DNA of 64,000 nucleotides from an uncultured Opitutia bacterium (GTDB taxonomy: Bacteria > Verrucomicrobiota > Verrucomicrobiia > Opitutales > UBA953). Below, piece by piece: positions 51,370-60,846 of this stretch. Both the position numbers and the translations under genes were made by a program. Within the stretch, counting starts at the first letter, position 1; each line of letters starts with the position of its first letter. Under the pieces are notes generated by a model. The model was not told where the DNA came from. It worked only from the letters and a program-made list of their open reading frames with translations, and did no database searches. The stretch spans positions 62,001 to 126,000 of the forward strand of contig CAIOAN010000008.1 of the NCBI GenBank assembly GCA_903855995.1, read 5' to 3'.

Positions 51370-54300
51370 CTTAGGCGCACCGCCGGAGCCGACGGGGTTC
51401 CCTCCCAGCTGGTGGCGGCGGGAATCTGCTCGCCCTTAGCGACCAAGGTCAACGGACCGAGATGAACGCCTTCGCCGACTGAAGAAGAATAAAGGACGGT
51501 GCTGCGGACACCGATGGTCGTGCGTGCGCCGATCTCGACCATACCGATCCGCATGACACGATCCTCAAACAAATGCGTCTGCGGGCCGCTATGATCATTG
51601 AGTTCGGCTTCGTCGCCGATTGTGACGCAATCAAACTCCGTCAAGTCCGTGGTGTTCATCCAGACGCCCCGGCCGATTTTAGCGCCAAGCAGGCGCAAGG
51701 CCCAAGGGAGCATCGGAGTTCCTCGCAGAAGATTGAGGATCGCCGGCACCGCCAACGATTCATGTAGCGTCGTGACAGCCTCGCTTACCCAGACGAACAT
51801 CGTCCACATCGGCGCCAGCCGAGGACGGTAGCGTCCGATGAGCAACCACTTGGCCGTCCAGACAAAGGCAAAAGAAACCGCGGCATAAAGAATGCCGGCG
51901 GCGGTCAGCGTCATTAAAAAACCGGTGACATCATCGTCCTCAAGATACGGCATGGTCTCAAATACGGTCACATAACCAGCGGCGATAACGAAAGCCAGAG
52001 GCACAATGATGCGGAGTCCTTCAACAAATCCGCGGGCACAACGACGGGCCCATGACGGGCGGAAAGTTAACGTAGGATCCTGAGCCTGGATGGTCTCGCG
52101 CGCCGGCAGCAGCATCGGTGGCGACCCCATCCAGGTCTGACCAGGCTTTAGCAGATCATTCGCCGGGGCGCTTGATTGGACGCCAAGCAACACATCGTCG
52201 GGGAAAACCGCCCCGTCGGGAACATAGGCGCCATTGCCGACAAATGAACGGCTCCCAATTCGCGTATGATTCAGTGTCATCCAACCATCCTGCTGGCCCT
52301 CATCGCCCAACATCGCCCCGTCGGCGATAAAGGACTCATCACCCAGCTCCAATAATTCCGGGACAATACCCTCCGCGGTCGAAACTTCCGCATCCCGGCC
52401 TACCTTCGTGCCCATCAGCCGCAACCACGTGCCGACGTAAATCGAAGCATAAAGACCGTGCAAGATCTGCAGAGAAGCGTCCAACACGGCCGACAGCTGC
52501 CATTTCCAAAAGTATGCGCGACCTTCCAGGGAGTAGCGGCCAGGGAGCTGGCGGGGCAGGCACTGACGCAGCACGCCCGCCAGCCCCACCGTGATAAGCA
52601 GGAGGATGGCCGAGGCAGGCAGAGCCAAAAGGAAGAAAACTGGGAAGGCTTTCCACCATTCATCGAAATTTTCGAAGATATCCAACCAGCGCAAATCCAC
52701 CGAGTCGATCACCACGAAGCTCGGAAAAATCGGTACATAGAAAAGAAGGGCCACGACGGCGGCACCTAAAATGAAACCTCCATTACGTAAGCCGGCCATC
52801 AACTTGCTAAGTCGAGGCGGCGGTGGCGTGAAGACGCTCTCCGCGACCTTGCGTGCTGGCGCGCCTGCCCAGACTTCACCATCAGGAATGCATCTCCCTT
52901 CGGCGAGGGCCGATTGGCCGCCGAGCCTCGCCCGATCACCGATACGGGTGTCTCCCTCGATAACTGCGTAGGAATCGACGGCGGCATTATCACCGATGCA
53001 CACCCGGCCGATGACGAGCCGCCCACCCTCTACTTTCGCATTCTCAATATTGACGAAAGTACCCAGGCATACGCCTTCACCGATTTCGAGCAGCTCAGGC
53101 ACCGAGGCCGTCACAGCATTGATGGTACAATGACGACCCACCTTAGCTCCGAGCATCCGGAAATGCCAGGCCTTCCAAGGCGTACCAGCAATAAGATGAA
53201 CAGCCGGGATTTCATTTAAGCGCACGCCGAGCCACCAACGGAAATACGTGCCCCCCCACAAAGGGTAATTCCCCGGAGACAAGCGGCCGACCAGCAAACG
53301 TCGCAGCAGGACACCCAGCGGGAAAGTCAGCGCCAAGGCAGCCAGATAAGTCCCGAGGGCGACCACAATGGCCCAGGCGATACTATCCTCGGCATCACCG
53401 GTGAGCCAATGATAGGCAAAAAATGGCGAGAGCCACTGCAGCATCTGCAAAAGAATGAGGAACGGAAGGCAGAGCGCCTGGGCCAATCCGCAAAGGAAGC
53501 GACGCACCAACGGAGCCGACTCGTGCCGAGGAGCGGTCGCCTTGCTCGCACCAACCGCTGCCAAATCGCGGAGGGCCTGGGCGATGGCCGCCAGACGCCG
53601 GTTACGGTAAACATGCTGGACGCCCATCCCCGCATAGCACGGATTCCGCCGGAGAATGGAAACGAGTCGGGCCGCGAGCAAAGAGTGCCCACCGAGATCA
53701 GAGAAGAAATCGGCGTCCGACGATAGCCGGCGTCCGGGCAGCAGTTCCGACAACACCATACGAAGGGCCGCTTCATGTGCATCCGCAGGCGGAGGCAACT
53801 CAGAACCAGCATCCGCACGGATCGTCAATTCCCGGCGACGCAAGGCACCGAGGTCGATCTTGCCCGAACTCAGACGCGGCATCTCCGCGATGAATTCAAA
53901 GTGCGCGGGCACCATGTAGGTCGGTAATCGCGCAGTCAATGCACGCCGCAATGCCTCCACATCGGGTCCACCGCTGGTGAGTACGACGAAAGCCGCGATT
54001 TCATCGTTGCCTGCGACAGGTCGGACGACCGCGGCTGCCGTCCCTACTCCCGGCTGGTCTGCCAGGGCGGCAGAAATCTCATCGAGCTCGATCCGGAAGC
54101 CCCGCAATTTTATCTGATTATCCACTCGGCCAAGACAACGGATCTCGCCGTCGGCCTCGATGATACCCAGATCCCCGGTGAGATAGGCAGACTGTCCATC
54201 GATGACCACGAAACGTGCGGCCGTCAGTTCGGCACGCCCCACGTAGCCCTTCGAGACACCCGGTCCAAAGACAACCAGCTCACCGGTCTGCCCGGAAGGC

Positions 54301-55307
54301 AGAAGTCGATGCTCGGCATCGCAGACACCCATGCCGTAATTCGGTAGCGGGATTCCAATGTTAACCGACTTCCCTGGTAGCAGACGCGCGATGGTCGCCG
54401 TCACGGTGGTTTCCGTCGGCCCATAAGTATTGTAAACTTCAAACGTCCTGCCGGTCAATTTGGCCGCCAAAGCATCCGGGCAAGCCTCACCGCCCAGATT
54501 CAACAAACGCAACGCAGGCGGAAAGGCGGGGATCAAGGCCGCCAGCGTCGGCACAGCATGCATGACTGTGATCCGCTGGGCGGCAAGCACCTGGGCGATG
54601 GCATCAGGATCGCCGACCGTGTCAGCGGGAGCGACCCAGAGCGTGGCACCAGCAAAGAATGAAATCCAGATTTCTTCCAGCGACATGTCAAAGGCCACCG
54701 AGAAACCTTGGTAGACTCGGTCGATCTCCCTGACCTTAATGACTTCGTTCTCACTCCGGATAAAGTGGCAGACGTTGCGCTGAGAAATGGCGATCCCCTT
54801 CGGCTCCCCGGTCGAACCCGACGTATAAATCACGTAGGCGATGTCATTCGAAGCAGCCTGACGAATCTGTGCCGTCGATTCCTCAAACTCCAACTCAGCT
54901 AAGACCAAGGGCGTCAGGCCTCTCGCTTTCACGCCTTCGGCGCCCGCGGCGTTGGTCAGCACGTATCTACCCTTGGCATCGCGCATGCAGGTCGCCAGAC
55001 GATCAAGCGGAATTGCGGCATCAAACGGCAGCCAGGCTGCGCCGGAAAGAGCGATGGCGACCTGCCCGACGATGAGCTCAGCACCTCGGGGCATCCACAA
55101 CCCCAGACACTCCCCCGGCCCGCAGCCACGCGCCGCCAAGGCCCGGGCGATGAATTCGGCCCGGGACCATAACTGAAAATAAGTTAACGAAACCGAGCCG
55201 TCCTCAATCGCGACATGTTGAGGTTGACGGTCAACCGTGGACTTCAGCAAGTCAGGCAGCGTCTCAGCGCGGATGAATTCTGGTCGCGATGTCCCCGGAA
55301 GAATCAT
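51366..55307 (-). CDS. Pls/PosA-type non-ribosomal peptide synthetase with membrane and beta-helix domains
   Basis: A 1313-residue enzyme. Residues 1-500 are an adenylation domain (YTSGSTGEPKG, YNTYGPTE, SGKID). By hand alignment to GrsA the specificity code is DMEHNGTVTK; Asp235 with Glu239 points to a basic amino acid. A carrier domain follows (DLGGHSLLAARL, Ser near 541). The C-terminal half has six hydrophobic segments in three pairs, each followed by a hexapeptide left-handed beta-helix region (GAKVGRHCTINA; GTKVGRDAEVST; GAKIGRGVWMNT). This is the architecture of epsilon-poly-lysine synthetase, where tandem C-terminal domains extend the chain. A thioesterase is absent. It overlaps murJ and the PPTase by 4 bases each. 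Confidence 0.88.
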   Translation of the reverse strand: MILPGTSRPEFIRAETLPDLLKSTVDRQPQHVAIEDGSVSLTYFQLWSRAEFIARALAARGCGPGECLGLWMPRGAELIVGQVAIALSGAAWLPFDAAIPLDRLATCMRDAKGRYVLTNAAGAEGVKARGLTPLVLAELEFEESTAQIRQAASNDIAYVIYTSGSTGEPKGIAISQRNVCHFIRSENEVIKVREIDRVYQGFSVAFDMSLEEIWISFFAGATLWVAPADTVGDPDAIAQVLAAQRITVMHAVPTLAALIPAFPPALRLLNLGGEACPDALAAKLTGRTFEVYNTYGPTETTVTATIARLLPGKSVNIGIPLPNYGMGVCDAEHRLLPSGQTGELVVFGPGVSKGYVGRAELTAARFVVIDGQSAYLTGDLGIIEADGEIRCLGRVDNQIKLRGFRIELDEISAALADQPGVGTAAAVVRPVAGNDEIAAFVVLTSGGPDVEALRRALTARLPTYMVPAHFEFIAEMPRLSSGKIDLGALRRRELTIRADAGSELPPPADAHEAALRMVLSELLPGRRLSSDADFFSDLGGHSLLAARLVSILRRNPCYAGMGVQHVYRNRRLAAIAQALRDLAAVGASKATAPRHESAPLVRRFLCGLAQALCLPFLILLQMLQWLSPFFAYHWLTGDAEDSIAWAIVVALGTYLAALALTFPLGVLLRRLLVGRLSPGNYPLWGGTYFRWWLGVRLNEIPAVHLIAGTPWKAWHFRMLGAKVGRHCTINAVTASVPELLEIGEGVCLGTFVNIENAKVEGGRLVIGRVCIGDNAAVDSYAVIEGDTRIGDRARLGGQSALAEGRCIPDGEVWAGAPARKVAESVFTPPPPRLSKLMAGLRNGGFILGAAVVALLFYVPIFPSFVVIDSVDLRWLDIFENFDEWWKAFPVFFLLALPASAILLLITVGLAGVLRQCLPRQLPGRYSLEGRAYFWKWQLSAVLDASLQILHGLYASIYVGTWLRLMGTKVGRDAEVSTAEGIVPELLELGDESFIADGAMLGDEGQQDGWMTLNHTRIGSRSFVGNGAYVPDGAVFPDDVLLGVQSSAPANDLLKPGQTWMGSPPMLLPARETIQAQDPTLTFRPSWARRCARGFVEGLRIIVPLAFVIAAGYVTVFETMPYLEDDDVTGFLMTLTAAGILYAAVSFAFVWTAKWLLIGRYRPRLAPMWTMFVWVSEAVTTLHESLAVPAILNLLRGTPMLPWALRLLGAKIGRGVWMNTTDLTEFDCVTIGDEAELNDHSGPQTHLFEDRVMRIGMVEIGARTTIGVRSTVLYSSSVGEGVHLGPLTLVAKGEQIPAATSWEGTPSAPAVRLR

Positions 55308-56893
55308 CGTCGTAGTCGGAGAAGGCGCAGCATCTTGTCACGATAAGTAATCACCAAATCCTTCTCCGGATAATTCCACGCGCACAGAATCCACGCATAA
55401 ATCGATGCCGCCAGTCCAGCTGCGATCAACATGGCGGCAAAAAGAGCCAGTTTCTTTGGCATGAACGGCAAGGCACCTTGGCTCAGGTAATGATACCCCT
55501 GAAAGGCAACCGCACCCAGCACGAGCGAACCGACAAGCACCTTCATGACTGACCCAAGCAGGCTCTCGCCCAGAAACGCTGGCGCACTGCGTTGGAGCAT
55601 CCGTCGGAGGACTATGTATTGCCAGACGGTGGAAAGTCCGTTGGCAATGGCCAAACCCACGATACCCGCCCCCATCATCACTGCGATCAAGGAAGCGACC
55701 ACATTGACACCAAACGCATGACCAGCCGCCCAGAAAGTCGCCTTGGTATTACCCGAAACGTTCAACGCCCGGGTTGCGAGCGAGATCAACGCATAGAAAG
55801 GCATCGCAAACGCAAACAGCACCAGAATGAGCTGAGTTCTTTCGCAATCATCCGCCGTGAAACGACCGAATTCAAAAAGAAGCTGCACGATCGGCCCGGA
55901 GAGAACGATTAATCCGACGGCCGCGGCGATATTTATGGCGAGCACCAGCCGGACTCCCCGGGCGTAGTTACGCGCCAGGGCCGCATCATCCTTGGCGGCA
56001 TAAGCAGTGGCCAGAGCCGGGAACATCACCGTGGCGATCGAAGCGGAAAACAAACCGATGGGGAGCTCAACGATGCGGTTCGCGATGTAGTAATAGGTCA
56101 GCGCCGCATCCGAAACGCCGAAGGCCAGGCAACGCGAAACAAGGAAATTAACCTGTTGGATACCGGCGCCGAGGGCGGCGGGAATGAAGGCCATCCATAG
56201 AACCGACCATGCGGCGGCATCGGCTACCACCGGACGCGGGCGCCAACCTTCCTGACGCAATCCCCAGACCGGAATCATCAGCTGCAAAGCACCCCCGACG
56301 ATGGCACCTGCACAGAGCCAGCGGGCCTGGGCCATCATGTCAACGCCGGCGAAGGCCCAACCGAAGAACCCAAGCGCGATGATCATGCACAAGTTGAGCA
56401 TCGCGGAGGCGAACTCCGCCAAACCAAAACGGCCGCTGAGATTGACGGCGGAAGTGAACAGCGCCGCCAGACAGATCAACGGCATGTACGGCATGCAATA
56501 GGCGGTCAGCTCAGCGGCCCGGGCGGTCGAAGAATTTGCCGGTGCCAGGTAAGCCCACGACAAGGCGACGCCCATGCAAATCAAGGTGATACCAATCATC
56601 CAAGGCAGGACCCGTCGCACGACATGATTGAGAAAAGCAAAAGCCGAGGCCTTCCCCTCTTTGGCGGTCTTATCCGCCAGCACCGGGACCACCGCGACCG
56701 TCAACGCGCCTTCACCCAGTAAACGTCGGAATAAATTGGGAATCTGGAAGGCGAAAAGGAAAGCCGCGCCCACCGGGCCGGCGCCGAAGAATGCCGTTGT
56801 CACCTGGTCTCGCACCAAACCGAGCACTCGCGAAACCAAGGTCCAGGAGGCGGTCTTCGCCATGTCCCGGTATTGGCGCGTCTGCTCGCTCAT
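55304..56893 (-). CDS. murJ: Lipid II flippase MurJ
   Basis: Flips lipid II across the inner membrane for peptidoglycan synthesis. At 529 aa it has about 14 hydrophobic segments. The start (ASWTLVSRVLGLVRDQVTTAFFGAG), IPNLFRRLLGEGALTVAVVPVL, and the region QVNFLVSRCLAF with conserved basic residues are diagnostic of MurJ/MviN. Its stop overlaps the Pls start by 4 bases, so the synthetase is translated with it. It starts 6 bases after hisS. Confidence 0.95.
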   Translation of the reverse strand: MSEQTRQYRDMAKTASWTLVSRVLGLVRDQVTTAFFGAGPVGAAFLFAFQIPNLFRRLLGEGALTVAVVPVLADKTAKEGKASAFAFLNHVVRRVLPWMIGITLICMGVALSWAYLAPANSSTARAAELTAYCMPYMPLICLAALFTSAVNLSGRFGLAEFASAMLNLCMIIALGFFGWAFAGVDMMAQARWLCAGAIVGGALQLMIPVWGLRQEGWRPRPVVADAAAWSVLWMAFIPAALGAGIQQVNFLVSRCLAFGVSDAALTYYYIANRIVELPIGLFSASIATVMFPALATAYAAKDDAALARNYARGVRLVLAINIAAAVGLIVLSGPIVQLLFEFGRFTADDCERTQLILVLFAFAMPFYALISLATRALNVSGNTKATFWAAGHAFGVNVVASLIAVMMGAGIVGLAIANGLSTVWQYIVLRRMLQRSAPAFLGESLLGSVMKVLVGSLVLGAVAFQGYHYLSQGALPFMPKKLALFAAMLIAAGLAASIYAWILCAWNYPEKDLVITYRDKMLRLLRLRR

Positions 56894-56899
56894 CGCAAA

Positions 56900-58237
56900 T
56901 CAGGGTTGAATAGCGCGCATGCCTTCTTCCAGGACGGCCCGCAAGGCCGGTACGAGATCACTCCGCGGGACCTCTGCCTCGGCGCGATCCTGCAGGCTGC
57001 GCACCTTGGCGACACCCTTGGCAACCTCGGCACCGCCGTAGATAAGCGCATACTTCGCGCCCGCGACCTCGGCCGACTGGATGAGTTTGGGGAACTTTCC
57101 GTCCTTGAGATTATATTCCACACGGAAACCGGCCCGGCGAAGATTCGCAATATCCTCCAAGGCCGCATTGCGGGCATCCTCACCGAGAATCATCACGTAA
57201 AAATCTGGGCCGTCGGCGTAAGCCGGAATAAGTTTCTTCAGGTCGAGCAAGTCACGGAGGGTGACATCCCCCATGCCGAAGCCGACGGCAGGCAAATCCG
57301 GGCCGCCGAGTTTCTTCACCAGAGCGTCATAACGACCGCCACCGGCCAAGGCACGGGCTTCGCCACCCGTCTCAAAAGCCTCGAAGACGAACCCCGTGTA
57401 ATAGGCGAGACCGCGGACAATCGTAAGGTCAATGGCCACGCATTCCGCAAACCCCATGCACTGGAGCGCGCCGAGCAACTGCTTCCATTCGGCGATGCGG
57501 AGCGTCATGGCTTCGTCATCGGCGGCCAACTTCTCCAATTCAGCCAAAGATTTGGTATTGGCAAAAGAGCGGGCGGATTCGAGCGCCTGAACCGGATCGA
57601 CGGATGTGCCAACCAAAGCGGCCGTCATGGCCTCCAGCAAATCCTTAGGGGCGCCTCGTTCGAGTTTGTCGACTACACCCAGCACTGCCGTGGCCTGGGC
57701 CTCCGGAATACCGAGGCTGCCCAGGTACCGGAACCAAAGCGTCCGGTCAGAGATACGTATCCGGAAGTCGGCCTGAGTCAGACCGAAACCGAGCAGACAA
57801 TCCGCGCATAGCGCAATAATCTCAGCATCCGCGGCCGGACCAGCCTCGCCGAGCAAATCGGCATTCAGCTGATAAAAGGCACGAAGGCGGCCCTTCTGAG
57901 GTTTTTCGTAACGGTAGTTTTCGCCAATCGCGAACCAGCGGATCGGCTTAGGCATCCCATTCGCCTTGGCGCCGACCATGCGCGCCAAGGAGGGAGTCAT
58001 TTCCGGACGCAGGCTGACCTTCCGGCCCCCCTTATCCTCGAAATTAAAAAGCTGTCGGACGATCTCCTCGCCCGACTTCTCCGTGAACAGCTCCAACGGC
58101 TCGAGCACGGGGGATTCCCATTCCCGGAAACCATATCGGCGGCAGGCCCGACGCCACACATCCATGACGTGACCCAGAATCGCACGATCCTCAGGGTAAA
58201 ACTCCCGGAAACCGGGGAGCGTTCTAATGTCGGACAT
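56900..58237 (-). CDS. hisS: Histidyl-tRNA synthetase
   Basis: Class II synthetase for histidine. The 445-residue length is standard. Motif 1 begins at FREFYPEDRA (GFREFYP), motif 2 includes RWFAIGENYRYEKPQKGRLRAFYQLNADLLGEAG, and the histidine motif is LTIVRGLAYYTGFVFEAFE with AGGGRYDAL. An anticodon-binding domain ends the protein (DFYVMILGEDARNAALEDIANLRR). It starts 11 bases before the HU-like gene ends on the same strand. Confidence 0.96.
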   Translation of the reverse strand: MSDIRTLPGFREFYPEDRAILGHVMDVWRRACRRYGFREWESPVLEPLELFTEKSGEEIVRQLFNFEDKGGRKVSLRPEMTPSLARMVGAKANGMPKPIRWFAIGENYRYEKPQKGRLRAFYQLNADLLGEAGPAADAEIIALCADCLLGFGLTQADFRIRISDRTLWFRYLGSLGIPEAQATAVLGVVDKLERGAPKDLLEAMTAALVGTSVDPVQALESARSFANTKSLAELEKLAADDEAMTLRIAEWKQLLGALQCMGFAECVAIDLTIVRGLAYYTGFVFEAFETGGEARALAGGGRYDALVKKLGGPDLPAVGFGMGDVTLRDLLDLKKLIPAYADGPDFYVMILGEDARNAALEDIANLRRAGFRVEYNLKDGKFPKLIQSAEVAGAKYALIYGGAEVAKGVAKVRSLQDRAEAEVPRSDLVPALRAVLEEGMRAIQP

Positions 58238-58248
58238 CGCGAAGCGAA

Positions 58249-58563
58249 TTACTGTGCGGGCTTCTCAACGTCGTACGACTTCAGCTTGGCCTTCAATTCC
58301 TTGCCGGCCTTGAACTTGATCACGGCGCGCTTAGGAATCACGACATCCGTCTCGGGGCGATTCGGATTGCGCCCGATGCGACTTTTACGGACCTGCACCT
58401 GGAAGACGCCGAAGTTACGCAGCTCAACATCGCGGCCAGAAAGAAGCGCCTCGCTGATGGCATCGAGGGTCATCTGAACGGAATCGCGGATATGCTTCTG
58501 CGGGTAGCCCTTGTCCGTAAAAATCTTGAGGACGATGTCGCGCTTGGTGAGGTTGTTGGACAT
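58249..58563 (-). CDS. HU/IHF-family DNA-binding protein
   Basis: A 104-residue histone-like protein. The start NNLTKRDIVLKIF, the body QMTLDAISEALLSGRDVELRNFGVFQV and the DNA-binding arm RIGRNPNRPETDVVIPKRAVIKFKAGKELK, with the conserved Pro in RNP, identify the HU/IHF family. ATG 58563 fits the family start. A C-terminal extension (LKSYDVEKPAQ) is short. It precedes hisS by 11 bases and has an upstream gap of 70 bases after yicC. Confidence 0.93.
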   Translation of the reverse strand: MSNNLTKRDIVLKIFTDKGYPQKHIRDSVQMTLDAISEALLSGRDVELRNFGVFQVQVRKSRIGRNPNRPETDVVIPKRAVIKFKAGKELKAKLKSYDVEKPAQ

Positions 58564-58602
58564 AGATGTTGCGTAAGCGTTGATAGACAAAGGCATGGGA
58601 AA

Positions 58603-58626
58603 GGGGCGGTGGCAATACCGCACCCC
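58603..58626 (-). terminator. Weak stem-loop between yicC and the HU-like gene
   Basis: On the minus strand GGGG-T-GCGGT pairs with ACCGCCCC across ATTGCC, with one bulged base. Only TTT follows, so this may be a weak terminator or attenuating hairpin between yicC and the downstream genes. Confidence 0.35.
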
Positions 58627-58633
58627 AAAAACC

Positions 58634-59509
58634 TTACTCGAGGTTTTGGACCTGCTCCCGGATGCGCTCTATCTCGGTTTTCGCCTCCAAAACCAGCTTG
58701 GTCGTGGCGATTTCGGCCGCTTTGCTGCCGATTGTATTAACCTCTCGCAGGAGCTCCTGCACGAGGAAATCAAGTTTTCGGCCTCCATTTGCCTGGCTCA
58801 GCTCATCGATGAACTGAGCGAAATGGCTTTTGAGACGGACAACCTCCTCGGTGATGTCCGAACGGTCGGCGAACAAGGCCAGCTCCTTGAGAACACGTTC
58901 GTCGCCGACATCCAGACCCAGACCGGCCTCCTTCAGCCGCTTTAACAGCGCCTCACGGTGCCGCCCCGAGGCACCCTTCTCGGCCAAGGCCATCCCCTCC
59001 ACCATCTGTCCGATTCGCGAAATACGCTGCGTAAGGTCAGCCGACAATGAAGCACCCTCTTGCGCCCGCATGGTGACCAGTCCGGACAAGGCCGACTCGA
59101 AGGCAGCCTTGATCTGAGATTCTACCTCTGCCATCTCGGGTAAGGCTACCGAGGTTCGGCGACTCGATTCCGCCAGACGATGAATCAAGTCCGTGTCTGG
59201 AGAAAATTTCACCCCCACGCGCTGGGCGATTTTGGAAAGCTCGTCCACGGAAGCCGCGACGGCCTCGGCATCCCATTGACGGGACGAAGCGGAGGCGGCC
59301 GCCTGCGTGATGCGTGCGGTCACCTTACCCCGCTGTAATCGACCCCTGATCCAGCCCGAGGCGGCGGATTCAAGCGCCGGCCACGCTTCCGGTCCGAAGA
59401 CCGAAACCTGCAGATTCTTCTGATTAACCGAGGCAATTTCAACCGATAGTCGAACGCTCGGTAGGTTCAATTCCGCCCGCCCGAAACCCGTCATCGATGA
59501 AGCCGCCAT
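58634..59509 (-). CDS. YicC family protein (endoribonuclease YicC-like)
   Basis: A 291-residue protein of the YicC family, reported in E. coli to act in RNA turnover. It starts SMTGFGRAELN, and SVEIASVNQKNLQVSV (normally VNxRxLD) follows. The C-terminal signature SDITEEVVRLKSHFAQF and KLDFLVQELLREVNTIGSKA is intact. ATG 59509 is the likely start because SMTGFG begins at the fifth codon; the longer frame into trpB is spurious. trpB ends 1 base upstream. Confidence 0.92.
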   Translation of the reverse strand: MAASSMTGFGRAELNLPSVRLSVEIASVNQKNLQVSVFGPEAWPALESAASGWIRGRLQRGKVTARITQAAASASSRQWDAEAVAASVDELSKIAQRVGVKFSPDTDLIHRLAESSRRTSVALPEMAEVESQIKAAFESALSGLVTMRAQEGASLSADLTQRISRIGQMVEGMALAEKGASGRHREALLKRLKEAGLGLDVGDERVLKELALFADRSDITEEVVRLKSHFAQFIDELSQANGGRKLDFLVQELLREVNTIGSKAAEIATTKLVLEAKTEIERIREQVQNLE

Positions 59510-59510
59510 G

Positions 59511-60746
59511 TCAGAGCTTGATTTCCGTACCCATGGCCCGTGCCGCGCTCCAGACATCCTTATCACCGCGACCAGACAAGTTGATCATGACGACGTCGTC
59601 CTTTTTTCCCGCCGCCGCGACTTTGCAGCCATGGGCGACGGCGTGGCTTGATTCGAGGGCCGGGATGATACCTTCCGTCCGGGAGAGCAGCTGGAAGGCG
59701 TCCAGACATTCCGTGTCCGTCGCGTAGGCAAAATCAATGCGTCCTCGCTCACGGTAGTAAGCATGCTCCGGGCCGACGGCGGCGTAATCGAGACCCGCGG
59801 AAACTGAGTGCGTACCCTCGATCTGACCTTCGCCATCCATCAAAATATTGGTCATGCATCCCTGCAGCACACCGAGTCGACCGCCCGCGAAACGCGCGGC
59901 ATGTTCGCCCTTCGCAATCCCCCGACCACCCGCCTCCACGCCGATGAGCCTGACATTAGGCTCATCGAGATATTCGAAGAAGGCGCCAATGGCATTCGAG
60001 CCACCGCCGACACAGGCCACCACGCTGTCGGGCAAGCGACCTTCCGCGCGGAGGATCTGCTGCTTAGATTCGATGGAAATGATGCGGTGAAAATCTCGGA
60101 CCATCATCGGGTAAGGGTGTGAGCCGTAAGCGGTTCCCAGGATGTAATGCGTCTCACGGACATTCGTCACCCAGTCGCGCATGGCTTCGTTGACGGCCTC
60201 TTTCAAGGTACGCTGACCCGCCTCGACGCCCCGCACCTCGGCGCCCATCAGTCGCATGCGATAGACGTTGAGGGCTTGGCGTTCCATGTCCGTCGCGCCC
60301 ATGTAAATCACGCACTTTAACCCGAAACGGGCGCAGACCGCGGCCGTGGCGGTACCGTGCTGACCGGCCCCGGTCTCAGCGATGATCCGCTGCTTGCCCA
60401 TGCGGCGGGCCAGCAGCGCCTGGCCGATGACGTTATTAATCTTATGAGCCCCGGTATGGAGCATGTCCTCGCGTTTCAGGTAGATGCGGGCGCCCCCGAC
60501 ATGCTGGGTGAGCGATTCCGCGAAATAAAGACCGGTCGGTCGGCCGGCGTAATCGCGCAGCATGTCCGTGAAGGCCTTCTGGAAGGAGGGATCGCGGCGA
60601 GCCTCATCGTAGGCCTTCGTGAGATCCAATAGCGGCGTCATGAGCGTCTCTGGGACATACATGCCCCCGAACTGGCCGAAACGACCGCGGGCATCCGGAA
60701 CGGCGAAGCGCGGCTCGGTGGTCGGAATGAGACTGGAGGCCGACAT
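59511..60746 (-). CDS. trpB: Tryptophan synthase beta subunit
   Basis: Condenses indole and serine to tryptophan with PLP. At 411 aa it is slightly longer than usual. [14 protein letters not shown], the PLP lysine K102 in [21 protein letters not shown], and [11 protein letters not shown] are conserved; SLSGRGDKD appears as [11 protein letters not shown] at the end. ATG 60746 ([12 protein letters not shown]) is the correct start; the frame continues upstream without homology. trpA is not next to it: the downstream gene is yicC. Possibly an unlinked trpA, or TrpB works alone with indole. Confidence 0.95.
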   Translation of the reverse strand: MSASSLIPTTEPRFAVPDARGRFGQFGGMYVPETLMTPLLDLTKAYDEARRDPSFQKAFTDMLRDYAGRPTGLYFAESLTQHVGGARIYLKREDMLHTGAHKINNVIGQALLARRMGKQRIIAETGAGQHGTATAAVCARFGLKCVIYMGATDMERQALNVYRMRLMGAEVRGVEAGQRTLKEAVNEAMRDWVTNVRETHYILGTAYGSHPYPMMVRDFHRIISIESKQQILRAEGRLPDSVVACVGGGSNAIGAFFEYLDEPNVRLIGVEAGGRGIAKGEHAARFAGGRLGVLQGCMTNILMDGEGQIEGTHSVSAGLDYAAVGPEHAYYRERGRIDFAYATDTECLDAFQLLSRTEGIIPALESSHAVAHGCKVAAAGKKDDVVMINLSGRGDKDVWSAARAMGTEIKL

Positions 60747-60807
60747 GGGAATACCCACATAAAGAGAGAAGCCAACCCAAGGGCAAGCGACAAGGGGGAA
60801 TCGGCGG

Positions 60808-60824
60808 AGGCTTGCCGAAAGCCT
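60808..60824. repeat. Inverted repeat in the trpB / uppP divergent region
   Basis: AGGCTT and AAGCCT flank GCCGA within the 100-base gap between two divergent genes. A TTGCCG that could serve as a -35 for uppP lies in it. No firm promoter call is possible. Confidence 0.25.
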
Positions 60825-60846
60825 GTCGTTCGGACAATCCTGCTTC

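Noticed and set aside
56873-57811. 312-residue open frame opposite hisS
   Set aside because: Antisense shadow of a fully conserved synthetase.
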